Assembly (NCBI GenBank): GCA_017635565.1
Contig: JAGBLE010000028.1
Location: 1-59,235, forward strand
Reading direction: 5' to 3'
DNA: 59,235 nt
Origin: Bacilli bacterium
Lineage (GTDB): Bacteria; Bacillota_I; Bacilli_A; RFN20; CAG-826
The notes beneath the pieces are model-generated. The model saw only the letters and a list, made by a program, of their open reading frames with translations, did not search any database and was not told the DNA's origin. The translations under genes and the position numbers were made by a program. Shown one piece after another: positions 12,686-22,176 of this stretch. Each line of letters begins with the position of its first letter. The first letter of the stretch is position 1.

Positions 12686-13504
12686 ATGAAAAAATTCATT
12701 GATTCACCTTTTGTCAAAGAAGTAAGTGATATTACTTTAAATATGTATCGTCAAGGTTGGGATGAACGTAATGGCGGTAATATTTCATATCTAATTGATG
12801 AAAAATATGTTCGTGAATATTTTAAGGAAGATAAAGTAATTAGAAAGATTCCTTTAGGATTTGAGGCTGATGAAATTGTTAGAGGCAAATATTTTCTCGT
12901 TACTGGAACTGGCAAATATTTCAAAAATGTCAAAGGCGATCCAGAAACAAACCTCGGATTAGTCAAAATTTGTGATTGTGGGCATGACGCTAAACTTATT
13001 TGGGGATTTAAAGATGGTGGTAAATTTACCAGTGAATTCCCTGCTCATTTAATGAGTCATGCAGCTAGACTTAAAGTTGATCCTAACAACAGAATTGTCA
13101 TGCACACCCATCCAACTTACACAATTTGTATGGGAGCGTGCTTACCGACCGATGAAAAAATATTCACTCGTAAATTATGGAAGAGTAATACAGAAGCAGT
13201 TGTTGTTTTCCCTGAAGGCATTGGAGTTCTTCCATGCATGATTTGTGGCACTAATGAGATTGGTGAAGCAACTGCGAATAAAATGAAAGATTTTAGACTT
13301 GTAAGTTGGACAAACCATGGTATTTACGGAGTTGGACATACAATTGATGAAGCCTTTGGTCTAATTGAAACTGTTGAAAAGACCGCTCAAATATATATGT
13401 TGACATTAGGACATGTCGTTAACGAAATTCCTGATGAAGTAATTATTGGTTTAGCGAAACTTTGGAATTTAAAAATGATGCCAGGCGTCATTGAGGAAAA
13501 ATAA
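12686..13504 (+). CDS. rhaD: Rhamnulose-1-phosphate aldolase
   Basis: 272 residues, against 274 in E. coli. A zinc class II aldolase that splits L-rhamnulose-1-P into DHAP and L-lactaldehyde. Catalytic and zinc residues fall at the expected places: E117 in TSEFPAH, H140 and H142 in MHTHPTY, and H211 in WTNHGIYG. NERNGGNISY-like WDERNGGNISY at 25-35 binds substrate phosphate. First gene of rhaD-rhaB-rhaA. Its TAA overlaps the rhaB ATG by one base. Confidence 0.95.
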   Translation: MKKFIDSPFVKEVSDITLNMYRQGWDERNGGNISYLIDEKYVREYFKEDKVIRKIPLGFEADEIVRGKYFLVTGTGKYFKNVKGDPETNLGLVKICDCGHDAKLIWGFKDGGKFTSEFPAHLMSHAARLKVDPNNRIVMHTHPTYTICMGACLPTDEKIFTRKLWKSNTEAVVVFPEGIGVLPCMICGTNEIGEATANKMKDFRLVSWTNHGIYGVGHTIDEAFGLIETVEKTAQIYMLTLGHVVNEIPDEVIIGLAKLWNLKMMPGVIEEK

Positions 13505-14805
13505 TGAATTACTATTTAGCAATCGATCTTGGGGCCACTAGTGGAAGACACGTTGTTGCCCATAAAGAAAAAAACGAAATTGTTTTAGAAGAAATATATC
13601 GTTTCAAAACCGGAATGGATGACACTAAAGATGGTTTGGTGTGGAATATTCCTCTCTTTTTTGAAGAAATTAAAAAAGGAATCAAAATTGCTTTCGAAAA
13701 ATATCGTAACATCATTTCTCTATCAATTGATACTTGGGGTGTTGATTATGTTCTCATGAATGGGGATAAAGAAATTCCTCCATTTTATGCCTACAGAAAC
13801 GCAAGAAACTTGTCTTCCTGTGATTTAGTTGATGAAATTATTCCTTTTAGAGAATTGTATCGTCACACTGGAATCCAATTTGCAACATTTAACACGATTT
13901 ATCAACTTTATGATGATTTACAAAAAGGGAGATTAGATAACGCGACTGATTATTTAATGCTTCCAAGTTATTTCACTTATAAATTAACTGGTGTTAAAAC
14001 TCATGAATACACTGATGAATCAACTGGGGCTTTGCTTAATATTGAGACAAATGATTATGATTTTGAAATTATAGATAAGCTTGGGTTACCAAGAAAATTA
14101 TTTACTGAAATCAAACATCCTGGCTATGTAATAGGAGATTTATTGCCAGAAATTCAAAAAGAAGTTGGTGGGAATTGCAAGGTTGTTCTCTGCCCTTCTC
14201 ACGACACTGCTAGTGCTTTTGAAGCGGTAGATCTTCCAGAAAAATCGATTCTTATCTCAAGTGGAACTTGGTCTTTACTCGGTGTGAAAAATAAAGATGC
14301 AATTGTTACAGATAAAAGTAGAATTGCAAATTACACAAATGAGGGTGGGGTTGGTTATTACCGATTCTTAAAAAATATTATGGGGATGTGGATTGCTAAC
14401 TCATTAAGAGATGAAACGGGTCTTCCATTCCATTACATTGATAATGGATTGCGATTCTCAAAATATAAAAATACATTTGATGTTAACGATCCAAGCTTAA
14501 CCGCTCCTAAAGATATGAGGATGGCTATCTATTATTTGCTTAGAAATAATCCGCCTAAAGATACAATTGATATGTTTGCATCAATTTATCAATCAATGGC
14601 AATCTGCTATCGAAAATCGATTGAAGAATTAGAGAATATCACCGGCGAAAAATATTTGAATATTTATATCGTCGGAGGAGGCGCAAAAAATAAATACTTA
14701 AACAAATTAGTGGCAAAAGAAACAGGAAAGAATGTCAAAGCTCTTCCTATTGAAGCGACTAGTATGGGAAATATTAAAACTCAGATGGAGGCATTTAAAG
14801 AATGA
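13504..14805 (+). CDS. rhaB: Rhamnulokinase
   Basis: 433 residues, somewhat shorter than the 489 of E. coli RhaB but with the complete FGGY two-domain fold. The N-terminal ATP site is AIDLGATSGRHVV, substrate-side residues include IDTWGVDYVL, and the C-terminal ATP site shows SSGTWSLLGV and IVGGGAKNKYLNKLVA. It phosphorylates L-rhamnulose at O1. Translationally coupled at both ends: one-base overlap with rhaD and a four-base ATGA overlap with rhaA. Confidence 0.93.
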   Translation: MNYYLAIDLGATSGRHVVAHKEKNEIVLEEIYRFKTGMDDTKDGLVWNIPLFFEEIKKGIKIAFEKYRNIISLSIDTWGVDYVLMNGDKEIPPFYAYRNARNLSSCDLVDEIIPFRELYRHTGIQFATFNTIYQLYDDLQKGRLDNATDYLMLPSYFTYKLTGVKTHEYTDESTGALLNIETNDYDFEIIDKLGLPRKLFTEIKHPGYVIGDLLPEIQKEVGGNCKVVLCPSHDTASAFEAVDLPEKSILISSGTWSLLGVKNKDAIVTDKSRIANYTNEGGVGYYRFLKNIMGMWIANSLRDETGLPFHYIDNGLRFSKYKNTFDVNDPSLTAPKDMRMAIYYLLRNNPPKDTIDMFASIYQSMAICYRKSIEELENITGEKYLNIYIVGGGAKNKYLNKLVAKETGKNVKALPIEATSMGNIKTQMEAFKE

Positions 14806-16037
14806 GAAAAGAAGTAAGAAACAAATACAAAGAATACGGAGTTGATGTTTTTGAAGCTCTTAGAAAGCTTAAAGAAACAAAAATATCTCTTCACTGCTGG
14901 CAACTTGACGATGTTAAAGGATTTGAAGGCGCTGGAGACTTAACGGGCGGAATTCAAACGACTGGTAATTATCTCGGAAGAGCGAGAAATTTCAAAGAAC
15001 TAACACAAGATTTAGATGTTGCTCTTAAATATATTCCAGGAAGCAAGAAAATCAATCTTCATGCGATTTATCAAACTGGAAAAATTGTTGAAAGATGTGA
15101 TGTTGGACCTGAACAATTTAAAGAATGGGTTAGCTATGCTAAAGAAAGAGGTCTTGGTCTTGATTATAATCCAACAATCTTCTCTCACCCAATGCTTAAA
15201 GATGGATTAAGTTTATCCTCTCCAGAAAAAGAAGTAAGAGATTATTGGATTAAACATTGTATTAATGGATTAAAAATCACTGAAATGTTTGGCAAAGAGC
15301 TTGGTCAAAAATCTCTTATGAACATTTGGATTCCGGATGGGTTAAAAGACACTCCTGCAGACCGATTAGGCCCAAGACTCCGCTTAAAAGATGCTTTGGA
15401 TGAAATTTTAACTGGCTATAAATATGATAAAAAAGTAATGGATGTTTCCGTTGAAAGTAAAGTTTTTGGAATCGGTGTTGAAAGCTATACAACTGGAAGT
15501 AATGAATTTTATTTAAACTACGCGGCAAGTAGAAATATTTGTTGCCTTTTAGATACAGGACACTTCCATCCAACCGAAAATGTCGCTGATAAAATTTCCA
15601 GTATGTACGCTTTTTATAACAAATTAGCGTTCCATGTCTCTCGTCCGGTAAGATGGGATTCCGATCACGTCTTAAAACTTAATGACGATCTTCAAGATGT
15701 CGCGGATGAATTGGTGAAATGCGATGGACTTAAGAGAAGTTATATTGGTTTAGATTATTTCGATGCTTCTATTAATAGAATTTGTGCTCTTGTTATTGGT
15801 GCTAGAAATATGGAAAAAGCCTTATTAAAAGCATTATTAACACCTTGGGGTTTATTAAAAGAAGCACAAGATAAAGGCGATCACACTCGTGTTTTAGCCC
15901 TCCAAGAAGAAATTAAAACTCTTCCATGGGGAGAAGTTTGGGATGAATATCTTAATCGTCAAGGCATGGTGAGCGATGCTCAAATGTATCAAGAAATTAA
16001 AGAATACGAAAATAAAGTATTAGTTAATAGAAAATAA
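14802..16037 (+). CDS. rhaA: L-rhamnose isomerase
   Basis: 411 residues, close to the 419 of E. coli RhaA. A metal-dependent TIM-barrel isomerase converting L-rhamnose to L-rhamnulose. Family segments visible include LHCWQLDDVKGFEG near the N-terminus, LHAIYQTG, LGLDYNPTIFSHP, NIWIPDGLKDTPADRLGPR, CLLDTGHFHPTENVADK and LAFHVSRPVRWDSDHV, covering the metal ligands. Last gene of the operon, followed at once by a terminator. No rhamnose mutarotase or transporter gene adjoins the operon. Confidence 0.95.
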   Translation: MRKEVRNKYKEYGVDVFEALRKLKETKISLHCWQLDDVKGFEGAGDLTGGIQTTGNYLGRARNFKELTQDLDVALKYIPGSKKINLHAIYQTGKIVERCDVGPEQFKEWVSYAKERGLGLDYNPTIFSHPMLKDGLSLSSPEKEVRDYWIKHCINGLKITEMFGKELGQKSLMNIWIPDGLKDTPADRLGPRLRLKDALDEILTGYKYDKKVMDVSVESKVFGIGVESYTTGSNEFYLNYAASRNICCLLDTGHFHPTENVADKISSMYAFYNKLAFHVSRPVRWDSDHVLKLNDDLQDVADELVKCDGLKRSYIGLDYFDASINRICALVIGARNMEKALLKALLTPWGLLKEAQDKGDHTRVLALQEEIKTLPWGEVWDEYLNRQGMVSDAQMYQEIKEYENKVLVNRK

Positions 16038-16047
16038 AAATTAATTG

Positions 16048-16070
16048 GAGATGTTAACCATCTCCTTTTA
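16048..16070 (+). terminator. Terminator of the rhaDBA operon
   Basis: GGAGATG (16048-16054) and CATCTCC (16060-16066) form a perfect 7-bp stem with a TTAAC loop, followed by TTTT. Confidence 0.8.
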
Positions 16071-16141
16071 GTTTAAAGCGATAATTATATTTGCTTATTA
16101 TGCTATTTATATTTTATTTTTTGCTATCTTGTCTCTAAACA

Positions 16142-16169
16142 TTGAAATTATTTGATTAATTTATAAAAT
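16142..16169 (+). promoter_or_regulatory. Candidate promoter of the manA-uxaC cluster
   Basis: TTGAAA (16142-16147) and TAAAAT (16164-16169) with a 16-base spacer. The expected start is about 16176, one or two bases before the GTG at 16178, so the mRNA would be nearly leaderless. Confidence 0.45.
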
Positions 16170-16186
16170 TAAATTAAGTGATAAAT

Positions 16187-17086
16187 ATGGACACAGTAAA
16201 ATTAAAAGGAATTACAAAAGATTATATCTGGGGTGGAAAGAAACTTTTTGATTACGGTAAATCTTCTTCTCAAGATATTATTGCAGAAAGTTGGGAATTG
16301 TCTTTCTTTGATGATAATGAATCAATGATTGATTCAGGTAAATATAAAGGCAAAACCTTAAAAGAAGTTATTAGTGATAAAGAACTTGGAAAAAACGTAA
16401 AAAAATTCCCGTTCTTTCCAGTTTTAATAAAATTAATTGATGCGAATAAAGATTTATCAATACAAGTTCACCCAAGCGATGAATACGCTTTAAAATACGA
16501 AAACTCTTTTGGCAAAACCGAAATGTGGTATGTCGTTGAAGCTGATGAAAATTCTTATCTCCATATTGGATTTAATAAAGATGTCAGTAAAGAAGAAGTT
16601 GAAAGAAGAATTAAAGACAATTCTCTTTTGGAAATAATGAACCATATTAAAGTCAAAGAAGGAGATTGTTATTTCATTCCAAGCGGAACCCTACACGCGA
16701 TTGGCAAAGGTGTACTAGTTTGTGAAATTCAAGAAAACTCAAATTTAACATACCGTGTTTATGATTATGGTCGCCTTGATAAAAATGGAAACCCAAGAGA
16801 ATTACACGTTGAAAAGGCATTGAAAGTTCTTAACTTCAATAAATTAATTCCTCAGAATATTCAATCTTCTGTTTTAGCGGATTGTGAATATTTCAAAGTT
16901 TGTAAATATGAAAACGCTACCATAATTGAAGCAGATGAAAATAGTTTTGTCTCTTTTACAATTGTTGAAGGTAGTGGTTTTGTTAACGATTTACCATATT
17001 CTAAAGGGGACACATTCTTCGTTCCTGCAAACGGAAAAGCAGTGATTAAAGGAAAAAATAAAATTATTACTACAAAAATAAATTAG
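16187..17086 (+). CDS. manA: Mannose-6-phosphate isomerase, type I
   Basis: 299 residues from ATG 16187. A GTG at 16178 would add three codons and sits at the predicted transcription start; neither has a strong ribosome-binding site. Short Firmicutes-type ManA, interconverting fructose-6-P and mannose-6-P. Zinc ligands are visible in IQVHPSDEYA and GKTEMWYV, with the later histidine in SGTLHAIGKG. The arginine-containing segment NLTYRVYDYGR follows. First gene of a cluster with sugar kinase, KDPG aldolase, KDG kinase and glucuronate isomerase. Confidence 0.9.
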   Translation: MDTVKLKGITKDYIWGGKKLFDYGKSSSQDIIAESWELSFFDDNESMIDSGKYKGKTLKEVISDKELGKNVKKFPFFPVLIKLIDANKDLSIQVHPSDEYALKYENSFGKTEMWYVVEADENSYLHIGFNKDVSKEEVERRIKDNSLLEIMNHIKVKEGDCYFIPSGTLHAIGKGVLVCEIQENSNLTYRVYDYGRLDKNGNPRELHVEKALKVLNFNKLIPQNIQSSVLADCEYFKVCKYENATIIEADENSFVSFTIVEGSGFVNDLPYSKGDTFFVPANGKAVIKGKNKIITTKIN

Positions 17087-17095
17087 GAGAAGCGT

Positions 17096-18031
17096 ATGAG
17101 ACATATAATTGGTATTTCTATAGGCGGCACTAAAACCGCAATTTGTTACGCAACATTAGGCGATAATAATGAAGTTTTGGAAGTTGTTAAAAAACAAACA
17201 CCAACTCTTCCTTTTGATCCTGATACCAATATGAAAAATATCTATAAGGCAATTGATGAATATCCTCAAGATTTTGATTTCATTTCTGTTATTGCTGGTT
17301 CGCCAATGGATGCTGATAATGGCTTAATATTAGCGCCAAGCAACCTTCGTGGTTGGCATGATTATCCAATCGTTAATCTTTTAAAAGAAAGGTACAAAGT
17401 CGATTCGACTCTTCTTAATGACGCTGATGCTTCTGCTTTAGCGGAATACATTTATGGAGTTGGAAAAGGAAGTAGAAACTTTGTTTATCTCACTGTTGGA
17501 ACTGGTTTTGGTGCCGGATTAATTTTAAATGGACAATTATATTCTGGCGGATGCTTCAACGCTGGAGAAATTGGTCATCTTCGTGGTAGTGAAACTGCTA
17601 ACGGACCAACAAGAAATGAGAAAAAAGGAAGCTTTGAGAGCTTAGTAAGTGGAGGCGGAATGGGTGATTATGCTAATGCATTTATAAAAGACCATCCAAA
17701 TTCGCTTCTCAATAAATATGAAAAAATTAGTGCTAGAGATGTTTTTACTGAAGCACGCAATGGCGATGAATTCGCGTTATTTATCGTTAATCAATGCGCA
17801 ACTAAATTAGGAGAAGCATTATCAATTATTCTTGATCTTCTTAATCCTGATGTTGTTGCTATTGGTGGCATATATCCTCGTGGACTAGATTTATTAGAGA
17901 AAACTGTTTTAAAAGTTGCTGAAGAGAATTCTCTTCCAATTAATTTTCATCACGCTAAAATTCTTCCTTCTGAGCTTGAAGAGAAAATTGATGACTATTC
18001 TTCATTGATGGGAATTTTTAAAAATAAATAA
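17096..18031 (+). CDS. ROK-family sugar kinase (glucokinase/fructokinase-like)
   Basis: 311 residues, standard ROK length. The phosphate loop GISIGGTKTAICYA is near residues 5-18, the substrate-binding Asp lies in LLNDADASALAE, the second loop is VGTGFGAGLILNG, and the GEIGH motif follows with its histidine. The cysteines of the usual ROK zinc site (CxCGxxGC) are absent after GEIGH, which is seen in some subfamilies. TAGGAGAA precedes the ATG. Between manA and eda, it could phosphorylate fructose, mannose or glucose. Substrate unresolved. Confidence 0.78.
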   Translation: MRHIIGISIGGTKTAICYATLGDNNEVLEVVKKQTPTLPFDPDTNMKNIYKAIDEYPQDFDFISVIAGSPMDADNGLILAPSNLRGWHDYPIVNLLKERYKVDSTLLNDADASALAEYIYGVGKGSRNFVYLTVGTGFGAGLILNGQLYSGGCFNAGEIGHLRGSETANGPTRNEKKGSFESLVSGGGMGDYANAFIKDHPNSLLNKYEKISARDVFTEARNGDEFALFIVNQCATKLGEALSIILDLLNPDVVAIGGIYPRGLDLLEKTVLKVAEENSLPINFHHAKILPSELEEKIDDYSSLMGIFKNK

Positions 18032-18041
18032 GGAGTTTATT

Positions 18042-18638
18042 ATGTTTCAAGAAGTGCTAGAAAATAAATTGGTTCCTGTTGTTGTCTTTAAAACACTCGA
18101 TGAAGTTGAACCAACTATGTCTTCTTTAATCAAAGGAAATATCAGGGTTGCCGAGATTTGTTTTCGTACTGATGTTGCTCCAGAAGCATTAAAGAAGGCA
18201 GTTAAAAACTACCCAAACATTTTAATTGGAGCGGGAACAATTATTAATAAAGAACAGGCTGAATTGGCAATTAGTCTCGGCGCTAAATTCATTGTTTCAC
18301 CAGGATTAAGCGAATCAGTTAATGAAGTCTGTGTAAAACATAACGTTACTTATATTCCTGGAGTAGTAACTCCTACAGAAATTATGAAAGCGTTAGAACT
18401 TAATATCACTTATTTGAAGTTTTTCCCTGCTGGAGTATATGGTGGACTTAAAGCCATTAAGGCATTATCGAGTGCTTTCCCACAAGTAAAATTTATGCCT
18501 ACTGGCGGAGTTGATAATTCAAATTTAAAAGAATTAGCTAACGAAAAATCAATTTTTGCTATCGGCGGAAGTTGGTTACTTAAAGGCGATGTTACAGCAG
18601 TTTGCTTAGAAGCTAATAAAATCATTAAAGGAGAATAA
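18042..18638 (+). CDS. eda: KDPG/KHG aldolase
   Basis: 198 residues, class I aldolase splitting 2-keto-3-deoxy-6-phosphogluconate to pyruvate and glyceraldehyde-3-P. The general acid/base is E38 (VAEICFRT) and the Schiff-base lysine is K126 (ITYLKFFPAG). GAGTI, PGVVTPTEI and MPTGGV phosphate-binding segments are in place. AAGGAG lies before the ATG. Immediately followed by kdgK, so the two complete the lower uronate pathway. Confidence 0.93.
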   Translation: MFQEVLENKLVPVVVFKTLDEVEPTMSSLIKGNIRVAEICFRTDVAPEALKKAVKNYPNILIGAGTIINKEQAELAISLGAKFIVSPGLSESVNEVCVKHNVTYIPGVVTPTEIMKALELNITYLKFFPAGVYGGLKAIKALSSAFPQVKFMPTGGVDNSNLKELANEKSIFAIGGSWLLKGDVTAVCLEANKIIKGE

Positions 18639-18640
18639 AC

Positions 18641-19663
18641 ATGGCCAAGGTTGTTACTTTAGGAGAAATAATGCTTCGTTTATCCACTAACGGAAACGAA
18701 AGATTTGCTCAAGCAAGAAATTTTGAAATTAATTATGGTGGTGGAGAAGCTAACGTCGCTGTTTCTTTATCTCATTATGGTCATGATGCATATTACATTA
18801 GCAAGCTTCCATCTAACGACATTGGAGAAGCCGCCATTAAGGCCTTAAGAGCGGAAAATGTTAAAGTAGATTATGTTGTTCGAGGCGGAAATAGAATTGG
18901 TATTTATTATTTAGAAACAGGTTCTTCCTTAAGAGCGAGTAAAGTTATTTATGATCGTGCTAATAGCGCAATTGCTGAAAGTAAAATAAGTGAATATCAA
19001 TTAGAAAAAGCACTTAAAGGTGCTAGTGTTTTTCACTTTTCAGGAATTACTCCAGCGTTAAGCGATAATGCTGCTAAACTTACTGAAAAGGCCTGTAAAA
19101 TCGCTAAGAAATATGGCGTTTTAGTGTCTTGTGATTTAAATTATCGTAAAAAATTATGGAGCAAAGAAAAAGCAAGAAGTGTCATGATTCCGCTTATGCA
19201 GTATGTTGATATTTGTATTGGTAATGAAGAAGACGCTGAAGCTTGTTTAGGATATAAACCAGATGCTGATGTGACAAAAGGTAAAACTGATGCAGAAGGA
19301 TATAAAAATATTTTTAAAGAAATGGTAAAAGATTTTAATTTTAAAATTGTTGCATCTACTTTAAGAGAGTCTTATTCTGCTTCTCATAATGGTTGGAAAG
19401 CACTTATGTATGATGGTGAAAAATTTTACGAATCTAAACATTATGACATCTCACCAATTGTTGATCGTGTTGGAGCAGGAGATAGTTTCTCTGGTGGATT
19501 ATTACATGGCCTATTGTCTTTCCAAGACAAACAAAAGGCTCTTGAATTTGCAGTTGCTGCAAGTGCATTGAAACATACAATCCCAGGAGACTTTAACCAA
19601 GTTAGCGAAGAAGAAGTTCTTAATTTGATGAATGGTGATGGCTCTGGAAGAGTTTCTCGATAG
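18641..19663 (+). CDS. kdgK: 2-keto-3-deoxygluconate kinase (PfkB family)
   Basis: 340 residues. A PfkB-type kinase with N-terminal GEIMLRLST, the GGGEANVAVSLSHYGHD substrate segment and the C-terminal anion-hole/catalytic motif DRVGAGDSFSGGLLHG. It phosphorylates KDG to KDPG, the substrate of the preceding eda gene. It starts three bases after eda and shares its operon. An insertion around residues 200-225 (GYKPDADVTKGKTDAEG) is typical of KDG kinases of Firmicutes. Specificity is supported mainly by context. Confidence 0.88.
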   Translation: MAKVVTLGEIMLRLSTNGNERFAQARNFEINYGGGEANVAVSLSHYGHDAYYISKLPSNDIGEAAIKALRAENVKVDYVVRGGNRIGIYYLETGSSLRASKVIYDRANSAIAESKISEYQLEKALKGASVFHFSGITPALSDNAAKLTEKACKIAKKYGVLVSCDLNYRKKLWSKEKARSVMIPLMQYVDICIGNEEDAEACLGYKPDADVTKGKTDAEGYKNIFKEMVKDFNFKIVASTLRESYSASHNGWKALMYDGEKFYESKHYDISPIVDRVGAGDSFSGGLLHGLLSFQDKQKALEFAVAASALKHTIPGDFNQVSEEEVLNLMNGDGSGRVSR

Positions 19664-19675
19664 GCGGTTTATAAA

Positions 19676-21055
19676 ATGAGTTACATTAAAGATAATTTTC
19701 TTTTAGAAACAAAAACAGCGGCTTTCTTATATGATAATTACGCAAAAAAGATGCCAATATTTGATTATCATTGTCATCTTTCTGAATATCAAATTCTTGA
19801 AAATAAAGAATTTAATAATATCTATGAAATATGGCTAAGCGGTGATCACTATAAATGGAGATTAATGCGTAATTACGGAATTGATGAAGAGTTAATTACT
19901 GGCCAAGCAAGCGATAAAGAAAAGTTTTTAGTGTATTGTAAAGTTCTTGGAACTGCGTTTGGGAACCCTTTATACCACTGGAGCCAAGTTGAACTAAAAG
20001 AATTCTTTAATTGTGATCTTGAGATAAATGAAGAAAATGCTGAAAAGATTTGGGATGAATGCAATAAATATATCAAAGACAACCACATCACCCCAAGTTA
20101 CCTCATTACTAAAAGCAATGTCACTCACTTATTCACCACAAATGAAATATTTGATTCATTAGATGTTTTTAATAAAATCAAAGAAAAAGGATACAAGTTT
20201 CAAGTTGCCCCTGCTTTTAGAGCGGACAAAATCATGAATATTGAAGCCGATAGATACTTAGAATTTGTTTCTAAACTTGGTGAAATCAAATCTTTTGATG
20301 AATTATTAAACAAAATCGAAGAAAGATTAATCGAGTTTATTAAAGTTGGATGTGTGGCAAGCGATACTGCGCTTGAAAAAATATCTCTTGTTCCATCAAA
20401 ATTTGATGCTGAACAAGTATTTAATTTACGTCTAAGTGGAAAGAAACTTTCCGGTGAAGAAATTGATATTTTTAAGGGGTTTCTTGCGTATTATTTACTT
20501 AAATTGTACGCAAAATATAACATCCGAAGTGAACTTCATATTGGTGCGATGAGAAATAATAACACTGTGATGTTTAATAAACTTGGACTAGATACTGGAT
20601 TTGATTCGATTAGTGACAAAAATAGTATCACAAATCTATCAATACTTATGGATAGATTAAATAGCGAAAATTCTTTGCCTCCAATGATTATTTTTAATCT
20701 CAATCCAAAAATGAATGATGAAATTTTGTCTTTAATTGGTTGCTTCCAAGATCATTCATTAAAAGGAAAAATTCAATATGGTGCTTCATGGTGGTTCCTT
20801 GATAATAAAGAAGGAATTGAAAAGCATTTAAAGGATATGGCATCAATGGACCATATTGGAACATTTGTTGGTATGCTTACAGATTCAAGAAGTTTCTTAT
20901 CTTATCCAAGGCATCATTATTTTAGAAGAATTGTTTGTAATTACTTTGGCTCATTAATGGAAAAAGGCGAGATAACAAATAATAATGAATTAGTTGGTAA
21001 AGTTATTCAGGATATTTGTTATGACAATGCAATTAATTATTTTGGGATTAAATAG
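19676..21055 (+). CDS. uxaC: Glucuronate/galacturonate isomerase
   Basis: 459 residues, near the 470 usual for UxaC, an amidohydrolase-like enzyme converting glucuronate to fructuronate. The FDYHCHLS motif at 29-36 holds the metal histidines H32 and H34. Further family motifs include WLSGDHYKWRLMRNYG, SELHIGAMRNNN, and the C-terminal MLTDSRSFLSYPRHHYFRRI. It enters the uronate route that ends in kdgK and eda upstream. The intervening uxuB and uxuA are not found here. The stop codon abuts the next ATG. Confidence 0.95.
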   Translation: MSYIKDNFLLETKTAAFLYDNYAKKMPIFDYHCHLSEYQILENKEFNNIYEIWLSGDHYKWRLMRNYGIDEELITGQASDKEKFLVYCKVLGTAFGNPLYHWSQVELKEFFNCDLEINEENAEKIWDECNKYIKDNHITPSYLITKSNVTHLFTTNEIFDSLDVFNKIKEKGYKFQVAPAFRADKIMNIEADRYLEFVSKLGEIKSFDELLNKIEERLIEFIKVGCVASDTALEKISLVPSKFDAEQVFNLRLSGKKLSGEEIDIFKGFLAYYLLKLYAKYNIRSELHIGAMRNNNTVMFNKLGLDTGFDSISDKNSITNLSILMDRLNSENSLPPMIIFNLNPKMNDEILSLIGCFQDHSLKGKIQYGASWWFLDNKEGIEKHLKDMASMDHIGTFVGMLTDSRSFLSYPRHHYFRRIVCNYFGSLMEKGEITNNNELVGKVIQDICYDNAINYFGIK

Positions 21056-22114
21056 ATGAAAAAAGTTAATGTTGATAATTTAACCCCTGCAAATTTGGTT
21101 TCAAGAATAATAGCAGCTGCTGTCGACTTTGGTTTAGCGGCTCTTTTAAGCGTTTTTTGCTCTTCTCTAGGTTATATGATTGCTCAAAAAAATAATCCTG
21201 AGCTTAACACTTCAATTACTTTAGAAACTAAACACGTTCATTCATCACATTTAGTCAGCAAGAATTCATCTGGCAATTATGTCTCTTTTGTTGAGTCACA
21301 ATATTTCGAAAAAACATCTTCTGGTGGATATCAAATCATTGATTCTTTAGCGTATTATTACATAGTTTATTTAGCTGGAGATAGTAATAAAGCTGGAGAA
21401 GGAGAACTCGTTTCACCAGTTGCTGAAGTTGAAACTGTAATTGATGGAGTAACTACAACACCAAAAGATTATTATTCTGTTCAATGGTTTAATGAAAATG
21501 TTCTAGGACTTCCAAAAGCTGGTGAAGAAGCGGCTAATGATTATTTTGAATATAAGAAAAATGAACTAAATGAAATTGATTATTCATCTATTGGAACAGT
21601 AGCGGAAAAATATCTTACAACTGAAACTATTGATGGAGAAGAAATCACGTCAGTCACTCCAAGCAAAGAAATGATTACTTTTGTTTATAACGCATATAAA
21701 AAAGCTGCCACAAATTTATATGACCAAACATATATGAAAGATTATGTTGCCACTCAAGAAAACATGAGTAAAATCATCTCTTTAATAACGAGATTAATAT
21801 TCTATTTCATTATGTTTGAATTAATGCCGTTGCTTCTTAAAAATGGAAAGACGCTCGGAAAATTAATGGTAAAAATATCATTAGCAAATTTTGATGGTGA
21901 TCCGATAAAGAAGTGGCAAGTAATACCTCGTGGATTAATTATTCTATTGTTACCTATCTTTATGTACTTTGTTCCTAATTTATTTATTCAAATTGGAGTA
22001 ATTGGTGCTCTTTTGCTAATATCAATTATAATGCTTATCATCAACAAAAATACCAAGTTAGTTCTCCATGATTATATTGCAAGAACAGTAGTGGTTGATG
22101 ATCTTGGAAAATAA
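21056..22114 (+). CDS. RDD-family membrane protein with a large extracellular insert
   Basis: 352 residues. RDD signature in the first segment (SRIIAAAVDFGLAALL) and in the later GKTLGKLMVKISL. One membrane helix near residues 17-38 is separated by about 190 hydrophilic residues from two or three helices in the C-terminal third. RDD proteins usually have about 150 residues and three helices, so the insert is an addition of unknown fold. The ATG follows the uxaC stop directly and has no ribosome-binding site of its own, indicating coupling. Function unknown. Confidence 0.75.
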   Translation: MKKVNVDNLTPANLVSRIIAAAVDFGLAALLSVFCSSLGYMIAQKNNPELNTSITLETKHVHSSHLVSKNSSGNYVSFVESQYFEKTSSGGYQIIDSLAYYYIVYLAGDSNKAGEGELVSPVAEVETVIDGVTTTPKDYYSVQWFNENVLGLPKAGEEAANDYFEYKKNELNEIDYSSIGTVAEKYLTTETIDGEEITSVTPSKEMITFVYNAYKKAATNLYDQTYMKDYVATQENMSKIISLITRLIFYFIMFELMPLLLKNGKTLGKLMVKISLANFDGDPIKKWQVIPRGLIILLLPIFMYFVPNLFIQIGVIGALLLISIIMLIINKNTKLVLHDYIARTVVVDDLGK

Positions 22115-22176
22115 CTAAAATTGAACAAAAATAACTGCAAAACAAGGATTAAATATAAAAAAATGAGGTAATTATT